Shown: positions 23,301-33,200 of the stretch, piece by piece
Layout of the letters: each line of letters opens with the position of its first letter
Numbering within the stretch: position 1 is the stretch's first letter
From: Garcia nutans
Taxonomy: Eukaryota; Streptophyta; Magnoliopsida; Malpighiales; Euphorbiaceae
Length of the DNA stretch: 64,000 nt
Assembly (NCBI GenBank): GCA_947685225.1
Contig: CANTUV010000011.1
Span: 64,840,501-64,904,500 of the forward strand
Direction: 5' to 3'
Notes under the pieces: generated by a model
The model's input: only the letters and a program-made list of their open reading frames with translations
The model's database searches: none
What the model was told of the DNA's origin: nothing
Translations under genes and position numbers: made by a program

Positions 23301-25111
23301 ACTATTCAGCATAAAGGGGGTACAGGGTACCTGGAGTGGTAACTTTGTTATATGGCTGTTGAAATGTCTTTTAGAATCCAGTTGATTTTGTGTATATTTA
23401 TCACAGTAACTGTATTTTATGCATGGGTCTGAACATTATACCTTTTGAAGTTTTTTTCTTGATATTTCCACAAGGCAATGTTTTTGGGGAATGAAGTTTC
23501 CACTGCTATAAAGTAAAGATAACATCTTCCGTCGGGTCAAGGAAAATATATAGCTTTTTTTTTTAATTTTTAAATACACAAACCAACTCACAGATTTTTC
23601 AAATTTCTGTTTTTCAGATAAACAAAAAGACAGCTGTTATAGTTCCTGCTATTGAAAAAGCTCGTCTTTATCGTGGGAAAGGTGGAGAGATAATGCGTTC
23701 TGCCGTTTCCCGGTTCATTGAATGCATCTCCTTGTGTCATTTGACGTTGTCAGAAAAGATAAAACAAAGTTTACTTGGTACTCTTAATGATAATTTGAAG
23801 CATCCGAATTCTCAAATACAGGTATTTTGTCTTGTAATTTCAAATTATTCTACTAGCAAGTTTATTCTCTTACACTGTGAACTATTGAGCTTCTGAAACA
23901 AATTTTGCCCAAAAATTTACAGGATGCTGCTGTTAAAGCTCTCAAACACTTTGTTCAAGCGTACCTTGTCAGTGCAAAAAGTGGAGGAGCAGGGGTTATT
24001 ACGTCAAAGTACCTGGAACAGCTGACTGATAAAAATGTTGCTGTAAGAAGAGGATCTGCATTGGCACTAGGTGTTTTACCATTTGAAAGTTTGGCTGGTC
24101 GAGGGAAAGATGTGATCTTGAAGCTTTGTAACTCCTGTTCAATTGAGGTGTACTTTGAGGAAGATGCTAACATAATTAAAAATTTCCCCTGTCAAGAATC
24201 AAATAGGATATTTAACTTGCATATCTTTGCAGGATAGCCCTGAAGACAGAGATGCTGAAGCACGAGTAAATGCCGTCAAAGGACTCATTTCAGTGTGCAA
24301 GACGTTAACTCAGACAAGAGAATGTTCCGATATTTGTCCTGGAGAGGATCTTGTGTCTCTGTGTCATCTGATAAAAAATGAAGTAATGCCAAGTTTATTT
24401 AAAGCTCTTGATGATTATTCTGTAGATAACAGAGGCGATGTTGGTTCTTGGGTCCGTGAGGCTGCTGTGGAAGGCCTTGTGACATGTACATCTATCCTCT
24501 GCCTCATGGATGCCACTAGAAAATCCAATGGGGTTGAGCCTGTGTTAGATATTCCTGAAGGCACTGAGAATAAACAAATGCTCTCATTTTTTGATGCAAA
24601 TCTTGCTGCCCATGTAATTAAAGGAATTATTAAGCAAGCTATAGAGAAGATGGACAAAATAAGAGAATCTGCTGCAAAGGTTCTTCAAAGGATTTTGTAT
24701 AACAGGACAATATTTGTCCCATTTATACCACACAGGGAAAACCTAGAAGAAACAATTCCCAATGAAGGAGATTTAAAATGGGGTGCAAGCATACATAAGT
24801 TTACTCTTCGCTGGTTTGATCTATATTTGAGTACTTTTATGAGGTGTATGACTTGCTTGCATGTGCCTACCTTTTTATATCCACGTTTTGTAAAATTACT
24901 CAAATTTAGTTGTTATAGCAAGGCAATGCTGTCTGGTTTGGTTATTTCAATTGGTGGATTACAAGATTTTTTAAGGAAGGCATCCATCTCTGCATTGTTG
25001 GTCTATCTTCAAGGAGTTGAAACTGAAGACCCTAATGACATAAAGTCAAGAGAACATATGCTTTCTGGTGACATCCTATGGGTACTACAACAGTACAAGA
25101 AATGTGATAGG

Positions 25112-25537
25112 CAATCGGTGCTCAAACGCTCTCTAGTGACCAGAAAAAGGAAAGTTTTGAAGCATTTGGTGAGATCACATCTGTAATGGTTGTTCTTTCC
25201 GTTGATCTCTTTGAGGAATCTGAAAAAAGATGTATGGGTGAATTCACTATGATTCCTTTCGGATAGAGATTAACAGATTTTCACCCATCGACCCCAGTCC
25301 AAAGTAGCGGATCTTTCCAAAGGGTTCATGGACAGCTATCCAGAGCCTATCCCAAGGCTATCCAAGGGAAGTGGAGGATAGATGTCAGTTTTGGGTTTTC
25401 TTTGTCCAATTCCGTTTTACCAAACAAGACTGACTTTTGACCAATCTGCAAAGGGTTGTGAGGTTGGACCAGGTACGGAGAATGAATTTATATTTGTGTA
25501 CGGAAGTTGCCTGCCGGCGGCCGCTCAACTGTTTGAG
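25112..25537 (+). other. Unidentified insertion of about 425 bp inside a TBCD coding exon
   Basis: The cofactor D reading VLQQYKKCDR breaks at about 25111 and resumes as LVPTLK at about 25538, just before GTGATGG. The intervening DNA has no GT donor at its left edge, so it is not an obvious intron. It is GC-richer than the surroundings (CTGCCGGCGGCCGC near 25511). It contains a frame starting IGAQTLSSDQKKESFEAFG and, farther on, an open stretch with DQSAKGCEVGPGTENEFIF. I recognise neither. It could be a captured gene fragment or a short transposon. Confidence 0.55.
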
Positions 25538-26594
25538 CTTGTACCCACTTTGAAGGTGATGGAAGCTCTCTGCTAGAAAAATATGGATTTCCTTTTTTCT
25601 AACAAGAAGTCTAGGTAAACTACAAACATTAGAATGAAATAATTACCATTCACTGTTCGATTGAAGAATTCTGCAGAAAATTCTTTCTTGCTTCTTTTGC
25701 TTTTATTTTCATATGTTTTATCAATATGAGCCTATATATCTCATATTAATTGGCAGACCTCTCAAGATTTCAAATATAGACACCTTGTATGAGGCTTCAT
25801 TATCACAACCTTAACCCAGATTTTTTTGTATTTTCAGACAATTGAGATTCTTTTCAGCAAAACAATATTCTTGAACGTGAAGTTTAGTTATCTTATCCCT
25901 TTCTATTGATAAAAAAGGGGTATATGTTAATATATGTTACAAACTATATCAAAATATCATAGAACTAACTACAAGGAGAAATGCTTAAATAATCCCAGTT
26001 GCATTATTACCAATAAGATAGGATAGTTTGAAAATACAAATTATTTACAGATCCACTAAAGTTTATCTTCATATGAGAACAAATGTACAATAATGTTAAG
26101 GAGAATTAGAAACAAGACCAAGAATATAACATTAGCAGTTTAAGAGAAACTTTATTATTAGAATTAGAAATTTGAATATAACATCACTAGGGTTTGCTTT
26201 CTAGATCAATTTAAACATGGTAAAATGGAAGGTTTTCTTTGAATAAACCTTTTTGGTTCAGAGACTTTCAACATGTGTCAAGGGGGTTCGGTTTCGATTT
26301 GGGCAATTCAAGACTATGGTCATGAATCGGAATATATTTTTTTTTTTTGCAGGAAATGGTAAAAATCAAGTGGAAAAGAAGAAATTTAAGGTTTGATTTA
26401 GGTTTTATTGTGATTCACATGCCATATTTGTTTCGATACCATGTTGAATCCAACATTTCTAGGGTGGTTGTAGTTAGCTCGAGAGAGAAATTGTAAGAAA
26501 AAAAATACAGATTTCTAGAGAAAAATGATTTGATTCAATACACTTCTAGAAACTGAGTTACAACAGTTTATATACTTAGGCTGAAAAGACCCTT

Positions 26595-27155
26595 GGGCTC
26601 TATAGTGTGAGGTTTAATAAAGTAAAATAAGGTAAATATAGAGTAAAGTATTCGTTTTTATTATGTTTGGAAAAAAAGTATGATATTTAAATGTTGAATA
26701 TATTTTATTTGTCTGGTGTAAGATATGGTCAAATATAAATTACAAACATATCATTTATAGTTTAATTCTTAATTTTCTTATATAATATCAATCTCATTAT
26801 TATTTTTTATATATTCTTGAATAATACCAGTCTTAATAAATTTTTAATGTTGTAATATTATTTTTTTAAACGAATTGGTAGATATGTTATGAATGCTAGT
26901 AGGTAGAAAAAAAAATAAGTGAAGGGTAAACTTGAAATTTCATTAAAAGGGAAAATGATAATATTGGAATATAATTTACTTAACCTTCAAAAACCTCAAA
27001 AATGGAGATACAATGTAAATGGGAAAATTCGAGTTTTTCTAACCCTTCAAATACCTTCATTTACCTCCTCTTACTATCTATGCCTTAATCCCAAACACAA
27101 ACTTAACATTTTCATACTTTATTAAACCTTCAAAAATCTCAACCCAAGCATACCC
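26595..27155. mobile_element. MITE (Tourist-like) nested in the left arm of the LTR palindrome
   Basis: A 561-bp block beginning GGGCTCTATAG and ending CATACCC is present only in the left arm. The right arm reads straight through (AAAAGACCCTTAAGAAAATA in reverse complement), which gives an empty site. The ends share inverted GGTTTAATAAAGTA. Flanks fit a TTA-type target duplication with one base lost on the left. Confidence 0.7.
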
Positions 27156-27627
27156 TTAACAAAATATTGAAATTAAACTACCAATTGCAACCCAAACAAA
27201 ACAAAATAGTAAAAACATTGAATACAAGTAATCTGAATATCAATAATTTAACAACTTATCATATGGAAATATAGCTTCCATAAAGTGAAATTTGAAAATC
27301 ACGCGATCCATTCAATAAACGAGACTATACAATTTTCATTATCGTCGATACGTAGGATTGGTTATTCAAACTCTAACCCTCCTCATTAGATGAAAGGTTT
27401 AACTACCAAATAGGCTGAAAATTTTAATTCAAAGGCTTGCAGACTTATCCTAAACATAGTATTACAAATAATATACTCATTCCCATCGATAAAAATAGAA
27501 CATACAAATAAAATTGTTATCACAAATGTTTAGGAAGAATATATGAAATCAAAAGATTGTTTCATTCATTAATTTCTAAACTCGTCATCAATAATAAACT
27601 GGAGTAAGAGTTGAGAGAATAAATGAG

Positions 27628-27834
27628 TCTTTTTCTTTTTTGGGCTAATGACTTCAGCCGATGTATGTGTAGTGACTATGGGATCCATTTTAACCATGGA
27701 TGGTATGGGAGGTGATTATCACTATCAATCATCTTTTTCTTTTTGGGCTAATGACTTCAGCTGACGTATGTGTAGTGACTATGGGATCCATTTTAACCAT
27801 GGATGGTATGGGAGGTGATTATCACTGTCAATCA
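27628..27834. repeat. Tandem duplication, unit about 103 bp, at the palindrome centre
   Basis: Two copies start with TCTTTTTCTTTTT at 27628 and about 27732, and each contains TAGTGACTATGGGATCCATT and GGGAGGTGATTATCACT. Differences are single bases. These could be U3 repeats of the right-hand LTR. Confidence 0.85.
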
Positions 27835-29476
27835 CTATTCTCTCAACTCTTTCACTCCAGTTTATTATTAATGATAAGTTTAGAAATTAATGAATGAAAC
27901 AATCTTCTGATTTCACATATTCTTCTTTAACATTTGTGATAACAATTTTATTTGTATGTTCTATTTTTATCGATGGGAAGGAGTACATTATTTGTAATAA
28001 TATGTTTAGGATAAGTATGCAAGTCTTTAAAATAGAATTTGCTAATGAGGAGGTTTAGAGTTTGAATAACCAATACCAAGTATCAATGATAGTGAAGATT
28101 GTGCAGTCTTGTTTATTGAATGAATTGTTTCCATATAGTAAGTTGTTAAATTATTGATGTTCAGATTACTTGTTTTCAGTGTTTTAACTCTTCTGTTTTG
28201 TTGGGTTGCAGCTGGTAGTTAAGTTTCATTATTTTCTTAAGGGTCTTTTTAGACTGTGTATATAAACTCTTGTATCTCAATTTCTAGGAGTGTATTGAAT
28301 AAAATAATTTTCTCTAGAAATTTCTTTTCTTTCTCTTACACTTTCTCTCTCGAGCTATTTATAGAAATTTTGGATTCAGCATGGTATTAGAGCAAATATA
28401 GCATGTGAACTGCAACAAAACCTAAATCAAACCTTAAATTTCTTCTTATTCCATTTGATTGAATTTCTTCTTATTCCACTTGATTTTTACCATTTCCTGC
28501 AAAAAATCCAAAAAAATTTTATCATCTCCTTGAGAATGTGCTTAGTGGATTTTCTATCCAGTTTGCAAAGCCTTTTTCACTTCGAAATATAATAAGTATG
28601 TTGAACGATTTATGCTGAAGTTGATATTTAATTTTATAACTCAAATTGTTTTTCTTCTTGTTTTTACTATTATTAGGTGAGTGATTATTAGTGTTGAGAA
28701 TCTTTCATCAAGGCTTTTTTGATGCACGTTTGGTGTATTTTGTATACATCACCCAGGTTAAGCACATGTCGAAATAACTTCCTCATTTCCAGGTTCATAG
28801 TCTAATCTTCTGTGCTGGTGTCTTGGATTCCCTGGCTGTTGAATTGAAAGGAGCTAGTATTTCTCAAAGTTATATGCTGGCATTGCAATACTCGGATATA
28901 TTGCTTCACTCTTGGAGCCTGTAAACGCTCAAGCTTTCTCTCAGCTTCTCACTTTTCTTTGCCATCGATATCCAAAGGTACAAAGGTTCTAAAATTTTTT
29001 GTTACCCCGTGCATTATGATTTAAGAACCACATGTTTCATTTTCTAGAAAAGGACTACATCTTTTTTTATTGGAATTTTTTTTCTCTTCAAAAGATAGTA
29101 TTTCGTGCGAATTCTCTCTAGTGGATTATCTAACTCAATAAATTCAAACCTCCAATGTCTATTTTTCTTTTCTTTTTTTCTAACTCAGATTAGGAAAGCA
29201 TCTGCTGAACAAGTTTACCTGGTACTCCTACAAAACGGGAATCTTGTGCCAGAGGACAAATTAGAAAAAGCACTTGAAATCATATCTGACACTTGCTGGG
29301 ATGGTGACATTGAGGCTGCAAAGAATAAAAGGTTGGAATTGTATGAAATTGCAGGTCTGGATTTGGGACCTGATAGGAGCAGAAATGTAGTATCAAACAA
29401 GGTTAGTGAAAAGATGCCAATGGCTAATGATGAAAATGCCTCATATTCCTCACTTGTTGGATCAACTGGGTTTTGA

Positions 29477-30226
29477 GTTCTAGCGCTTGTGAATTTGATT
29501 GAGGTACTTATGCCAATGATGTGCTTTTAGAGTATGTTGAGAACCAAAAATTAGTTATTGTATCATTATGCCCTGTAAACTGTTAAAGGAGATGAACGAG
29601 GCATTAATTACCAGTTCCGTATCACATTTATTCTTGTACTTGAGCCATAAATAAATTTCCTAAATTAATTTACTAAAAACACCTGAAGGTTGAAAATTTT
29701 GTGAAGTAATAAAGCAAGTCTATTTAAGGTTTTACCATTAGCTCAATGTTCGGTGCTCTCATAATTTCCTTGCATTCTCGCTCTTTTCTTTTCATTATTT
29801 CTCATTATTTCTCGACTTATTTTGGCAGCGTTTACGAGCCTCTTATTCAAAAACAAAATCTAATAAAAAAACTATAATAGAAAATACTGGAATTTATTGA
29901 GGATTTAACCACATTACCATGAACGTTAAAAATGTATATATTCAAGTATCTAGAGAGAAATAAAATATGAAATATCGATTCTTTCAAAAACCTTATTGAG
30001 CTTGTTGATTTTAATATGTAAACCACGGATTCTAATTTGTAATAATATTTTTACTCTCAAATATATCATCACTCTGTTTTACATCCTAATCAAATACCCA
30101 CAACCTTGACCCAAAATTGAGTTCTTTATCGGCTAATTTGTAACAAACATGAAATTATAATCCACCAGAGGCCATTGTTATGGCGTACACAATGACCCTG
30201 TGATTGTGTACTTGAAAAAGGGTCAA
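29477..30226. other. Spacer between convergent TBCD and MAP1A 3' ends
   Basis: Includes the 3' flanks of both genes, which face each other. AT-rich and unremarkable; no further gene is seen. Confidence 0.6.
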
Positions 30227-33200
30227 TTATGCATTTAGCCATGGGAGGACATTGGGGGAAGAAGGTAGCCGAGCTGTAAGAACCTCAACTCCAGTGTCTG
30301 TCACCTGCATAACATATCCGCATAAATAAATATATATGCAAAATAATGCTTAATCTGCGCATTTGGAAACACGCCAATTCAGCAGAAATTGGGGCATCAG
30401 GATTAGCATTGCAACATAAACATTTCTAGTCCTTTAATGCTAGTTCCTAACTTGAATGGTGTAGAATGCGATCAAGTATCAGGGAACAATAAACATTTGA
30501 AGCAAAAAGATAGATGAGGTAAGAAAAAGAGAAACACATTTACCAAAAGAGTGTGCTCAAACTGAGCACTGCGTTTGCCATCTGCTGTAACAGCAGTCCA
30601 TCCATCTGGCCACGTCCGATCACGCCAAACCCCTGTTTCATACATCAATTGAGGATAGCAACAGAGGAAGTCCCTCGTATCCTACCAATTCAAAACGCCA
30701 AAGAGATATACCTGAATTAATCATGGGTTCAATAGTAAAGGTCTGTCCAGCCTTCATTACACCAACAGCTTTATTTCCTGCTCAGATTTAAGGGCCACAT
30801 AAAAAACAGAAAATTGTCAGACAGCAGAAACAAAATATAGCTAAACATTATATGGCTATGAAAATGAGTGAATTCTCATTATGAAAAAATATTATATTAA
30901 AAGCCCTGTTTACAGAGTATACTTGAGTAATGGGGAATATTTGGTGCACAATGGAAGAGCTCTCCAATACCATGGCCACAGTATGACTTCACCTGTTTTA
31001 ACCCCCCCAAAAAAAAGAAAGGAAGGAAATTATTGACACAGTCAACAACCTTTATGACAGAATATAAATTTGGGCAACAAGTACATTACCACAGATAAGC
31101 CTGACATTGTAGCATGACGATTAATAACCTCTCCAATTTCACGGAATCGAACACCGGGTCTCACTGGCATGACATTAAACAGGAAAAAAGACGTTAAAAT
31201 TAGAACTTCTCCTAAATCTTTAGACAATACAGCTTTAAATTCTCCTGCAGTAGGTAACCTGATGAAACAGCACAAACATGATACATACCAATGGACATTG
31301 CTTTCTCCAAGCATTCATAAGTACACTGAACCAACTGGCACGATGCTTCATCAACATTACCCACAAAGTATGTTTCATTGAGATCACCTGCATAATGTGT
31401 CAACCAATGCTCAACAAATATCGTTGGGTCTCACTATAAATTTTTAACAAATAATATAAACTCAAACACAAAGAAGTGAAAGAAAGCCTACCATGGACAC
31501 CTTTGTAGTACACAGTCACATCTACATTTACGATATCACCCTCCTCTAATTTCCTAAGCAATGAAGATAAATTTAAGTTCAATTCAGGTACTTCTTCATA
31601 AAGATAATCATGAGGTATTGAGAATAAAAGGGTACTCGAGTCCCGCCAGGATAACTAGATGGTGTTTTTCATTGAAATGTTTTTAAAATGGTAAAATTGT
31701 AAGGCATGCAGAGGAGACTGCAATATCATATCACAGTCTCAGAATTTACACTACAAAAGATACTTCTAGTACTTAGTGTGCCAGAGAATTTTCCACAATG
31801 GATTCAAGAAGCACCTGGCATCAGGAATTCCATGGCAAATTACTTCATTAACTGACCTGAAACAGACAATTACATTCTGATTCATCAATATCTTATGATC
31901 CAAAGAAAATATATAGAGAACGTATACAAAAAGACTACCTACGTGCAGCATGACTTTGGGAAGAAATGATAATTCAAAGGAGATGGATATCCTCCTGCAA
32001 TAAGATACATTTGAAAATAAAAAATAAAAAAAATTTAGCTGGCTATAATAATCAACGCAGCCACTGGCACATATGCATCTCAAACTTCATGAATTGTAAA
32101 CTATCTCACTGTAAAACAAGCAACCGAAAAAGTATGCATAGGTGTCGAAAAAAACATGTAAAGAATAATAAAAACTGGAAACAGGCATTGAAATCAACAT
32201 ACCAGCTGCAATAGTTGCCTCATGAACCACTCGATCTATTTCATCGGTTGTTACACCAGGACGAATAATACGTGCAGCTGCATCCAAAGCCTCCCTCGCT
32301 ATCTGAGATTAATGATTGTTGCACAAAATGATTATATATGAAATTGGGATTGGGATGTGGTTTATAGACCGCAGAAACAACATATTCTTTGGGCAGCCAC
32401 AGTCCAAAAAGGCCCAATTTTTTTATGGATGAAAAGGACAAAAAGTGAATGGGGGAGAAAATCTGTGTTTTTAAGTAACTACCAATGAAGACTGCTCCTT
32501 TTATCAGAACTTAAAAATCAAAAACCTGGAAAAGAGAAAGATAAACCAAAATTTCTAAAAATCAACACAACTATCACTTGGTATAAGGTATTGCAGAAAG
32601 CTTTTAAACATGTTATTTCAGGAAATGTATTGAAATCAGACAAATACAAAGTTCAAAACTTTGCACAACATGCTATTTTTATTGCATCTGTGGTCTCTAA
32701 AATCCAACATTGTTCCAATTCCAGCATGCTTCAAACATCGGTTACAATCAATTAAAACGCTAGCATTCTCACAATATGTAATCAGGATTTCCTAATCAAG
32801 ACATTTTTTTCTAGCAGAAATTGTTGTTAGCTGAAACCATAGCTGCCACTCCAGAATGTTATGCTTTCTAATCATTAGATTTCATCTCATTACAAAAATA
32901 AGCATATGTAGCACACAGGACATTCCCTGCGCATTCATGTAAACAACATTTATGAGACAGAGAAGAATGACACATACACTAATAGAAAATAATGAAGCTA
33001 AGATATGAGGGGATAACTTACTCGACAAGTTTCTCGCATTCTTTGTATTTGATCTGGAGTTTTGATCTACAGCATATGCAATTGAAGATAAGAAAAGGAA
33101 TCTAAAGGAGATATATAAGTGAATCTACACACACACGCACATATATAAGAACTTAATAATTAAGTCCAACACAATTATACACCAATTGGATGTAAAGCAG

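Larger units (their letters stand above)
26345..28510. mobile_element. Head-to-head pair of copia-type LTRs forming a large inverted repeat
   Basis: The left arm (about 26345-27627) and right arm (about 27836-28510) are inverted copies. The right arm holds an LTR with a TATATAAACTC region near 28258, CTTTCTCTCTCGAGC, and the end TTTGGATTCAGCA. This is followed at about 28381 by TGGTATTAGAGCA, which matches the initiator-Met tRNA primer-binding site of plant copia elements. Leader sequence runs to CATTTCCTGCAAAAAA. The left arm has the same order in reverse complement (GGTATCGAAACA; CATTTCCTGCAAAAAA). The centre (27628-27834) has two ~103-bp tandem copies containing GGGCTAATGACTTCAGC. No gag or pol is seen. 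The structure lies in the TBCD intron between the exons at ~25839 and 28791. Confidence 0.75.
14560..29476 (+). pseudogene. TFCD: Tubulin-folding cofactor D (TBCD, TITAN1-like), heavily disrupted
   Basis: HEAT-repeat tubulin chaperone that builds alpha/beta-tubulin heterodimers. Exons recognised: 14560-14763, 14857-15404, 16090-16192, 16465-16641, 17614-17805, 20494-20610, 20712-20806, 21556-21716, 21818-22033, 22735-22933, 23618-23821, 23923-24147, 24234-~24782, ~24863-~25555, ~25839-25873, 28791-28977 and 29189-29476 (TGA). Typical stretches are KERVLQKYFLQEWELVKSLL, LLLSKLLTRPDM, LYRGKGGEIMR, SWVREAAVEGL and the end ENASYSSLVGSTGF. Lesions: 1-nt deletion near 15011; frame mismatch at the exon 2/3 junction; TGA at 16630 in place of Trp; TAG at 20745; frameshifts near 20780, 21653, 23625 and 28873; a lost splice acceptor near 24862; and an unrelated ~425-bp insertion at about 25112-25537. 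Several exons (17614, 21818, 23923) remain perfect. Essential in plants, so another copy should exist. Confidence 0.9.

Noticed and set aside
24227..25186. A 319-codon open frame taken as one exon
   Set aside because: It joins two TBCD exons through a retained intron whose acceptor is lost, and then runs into the foreign insertion.
27700..27897. Open frame at the centre of the LTR palindrome
   Set aside because: It lies across tandem 103-bp repeats and LTR sequence, with no family match.
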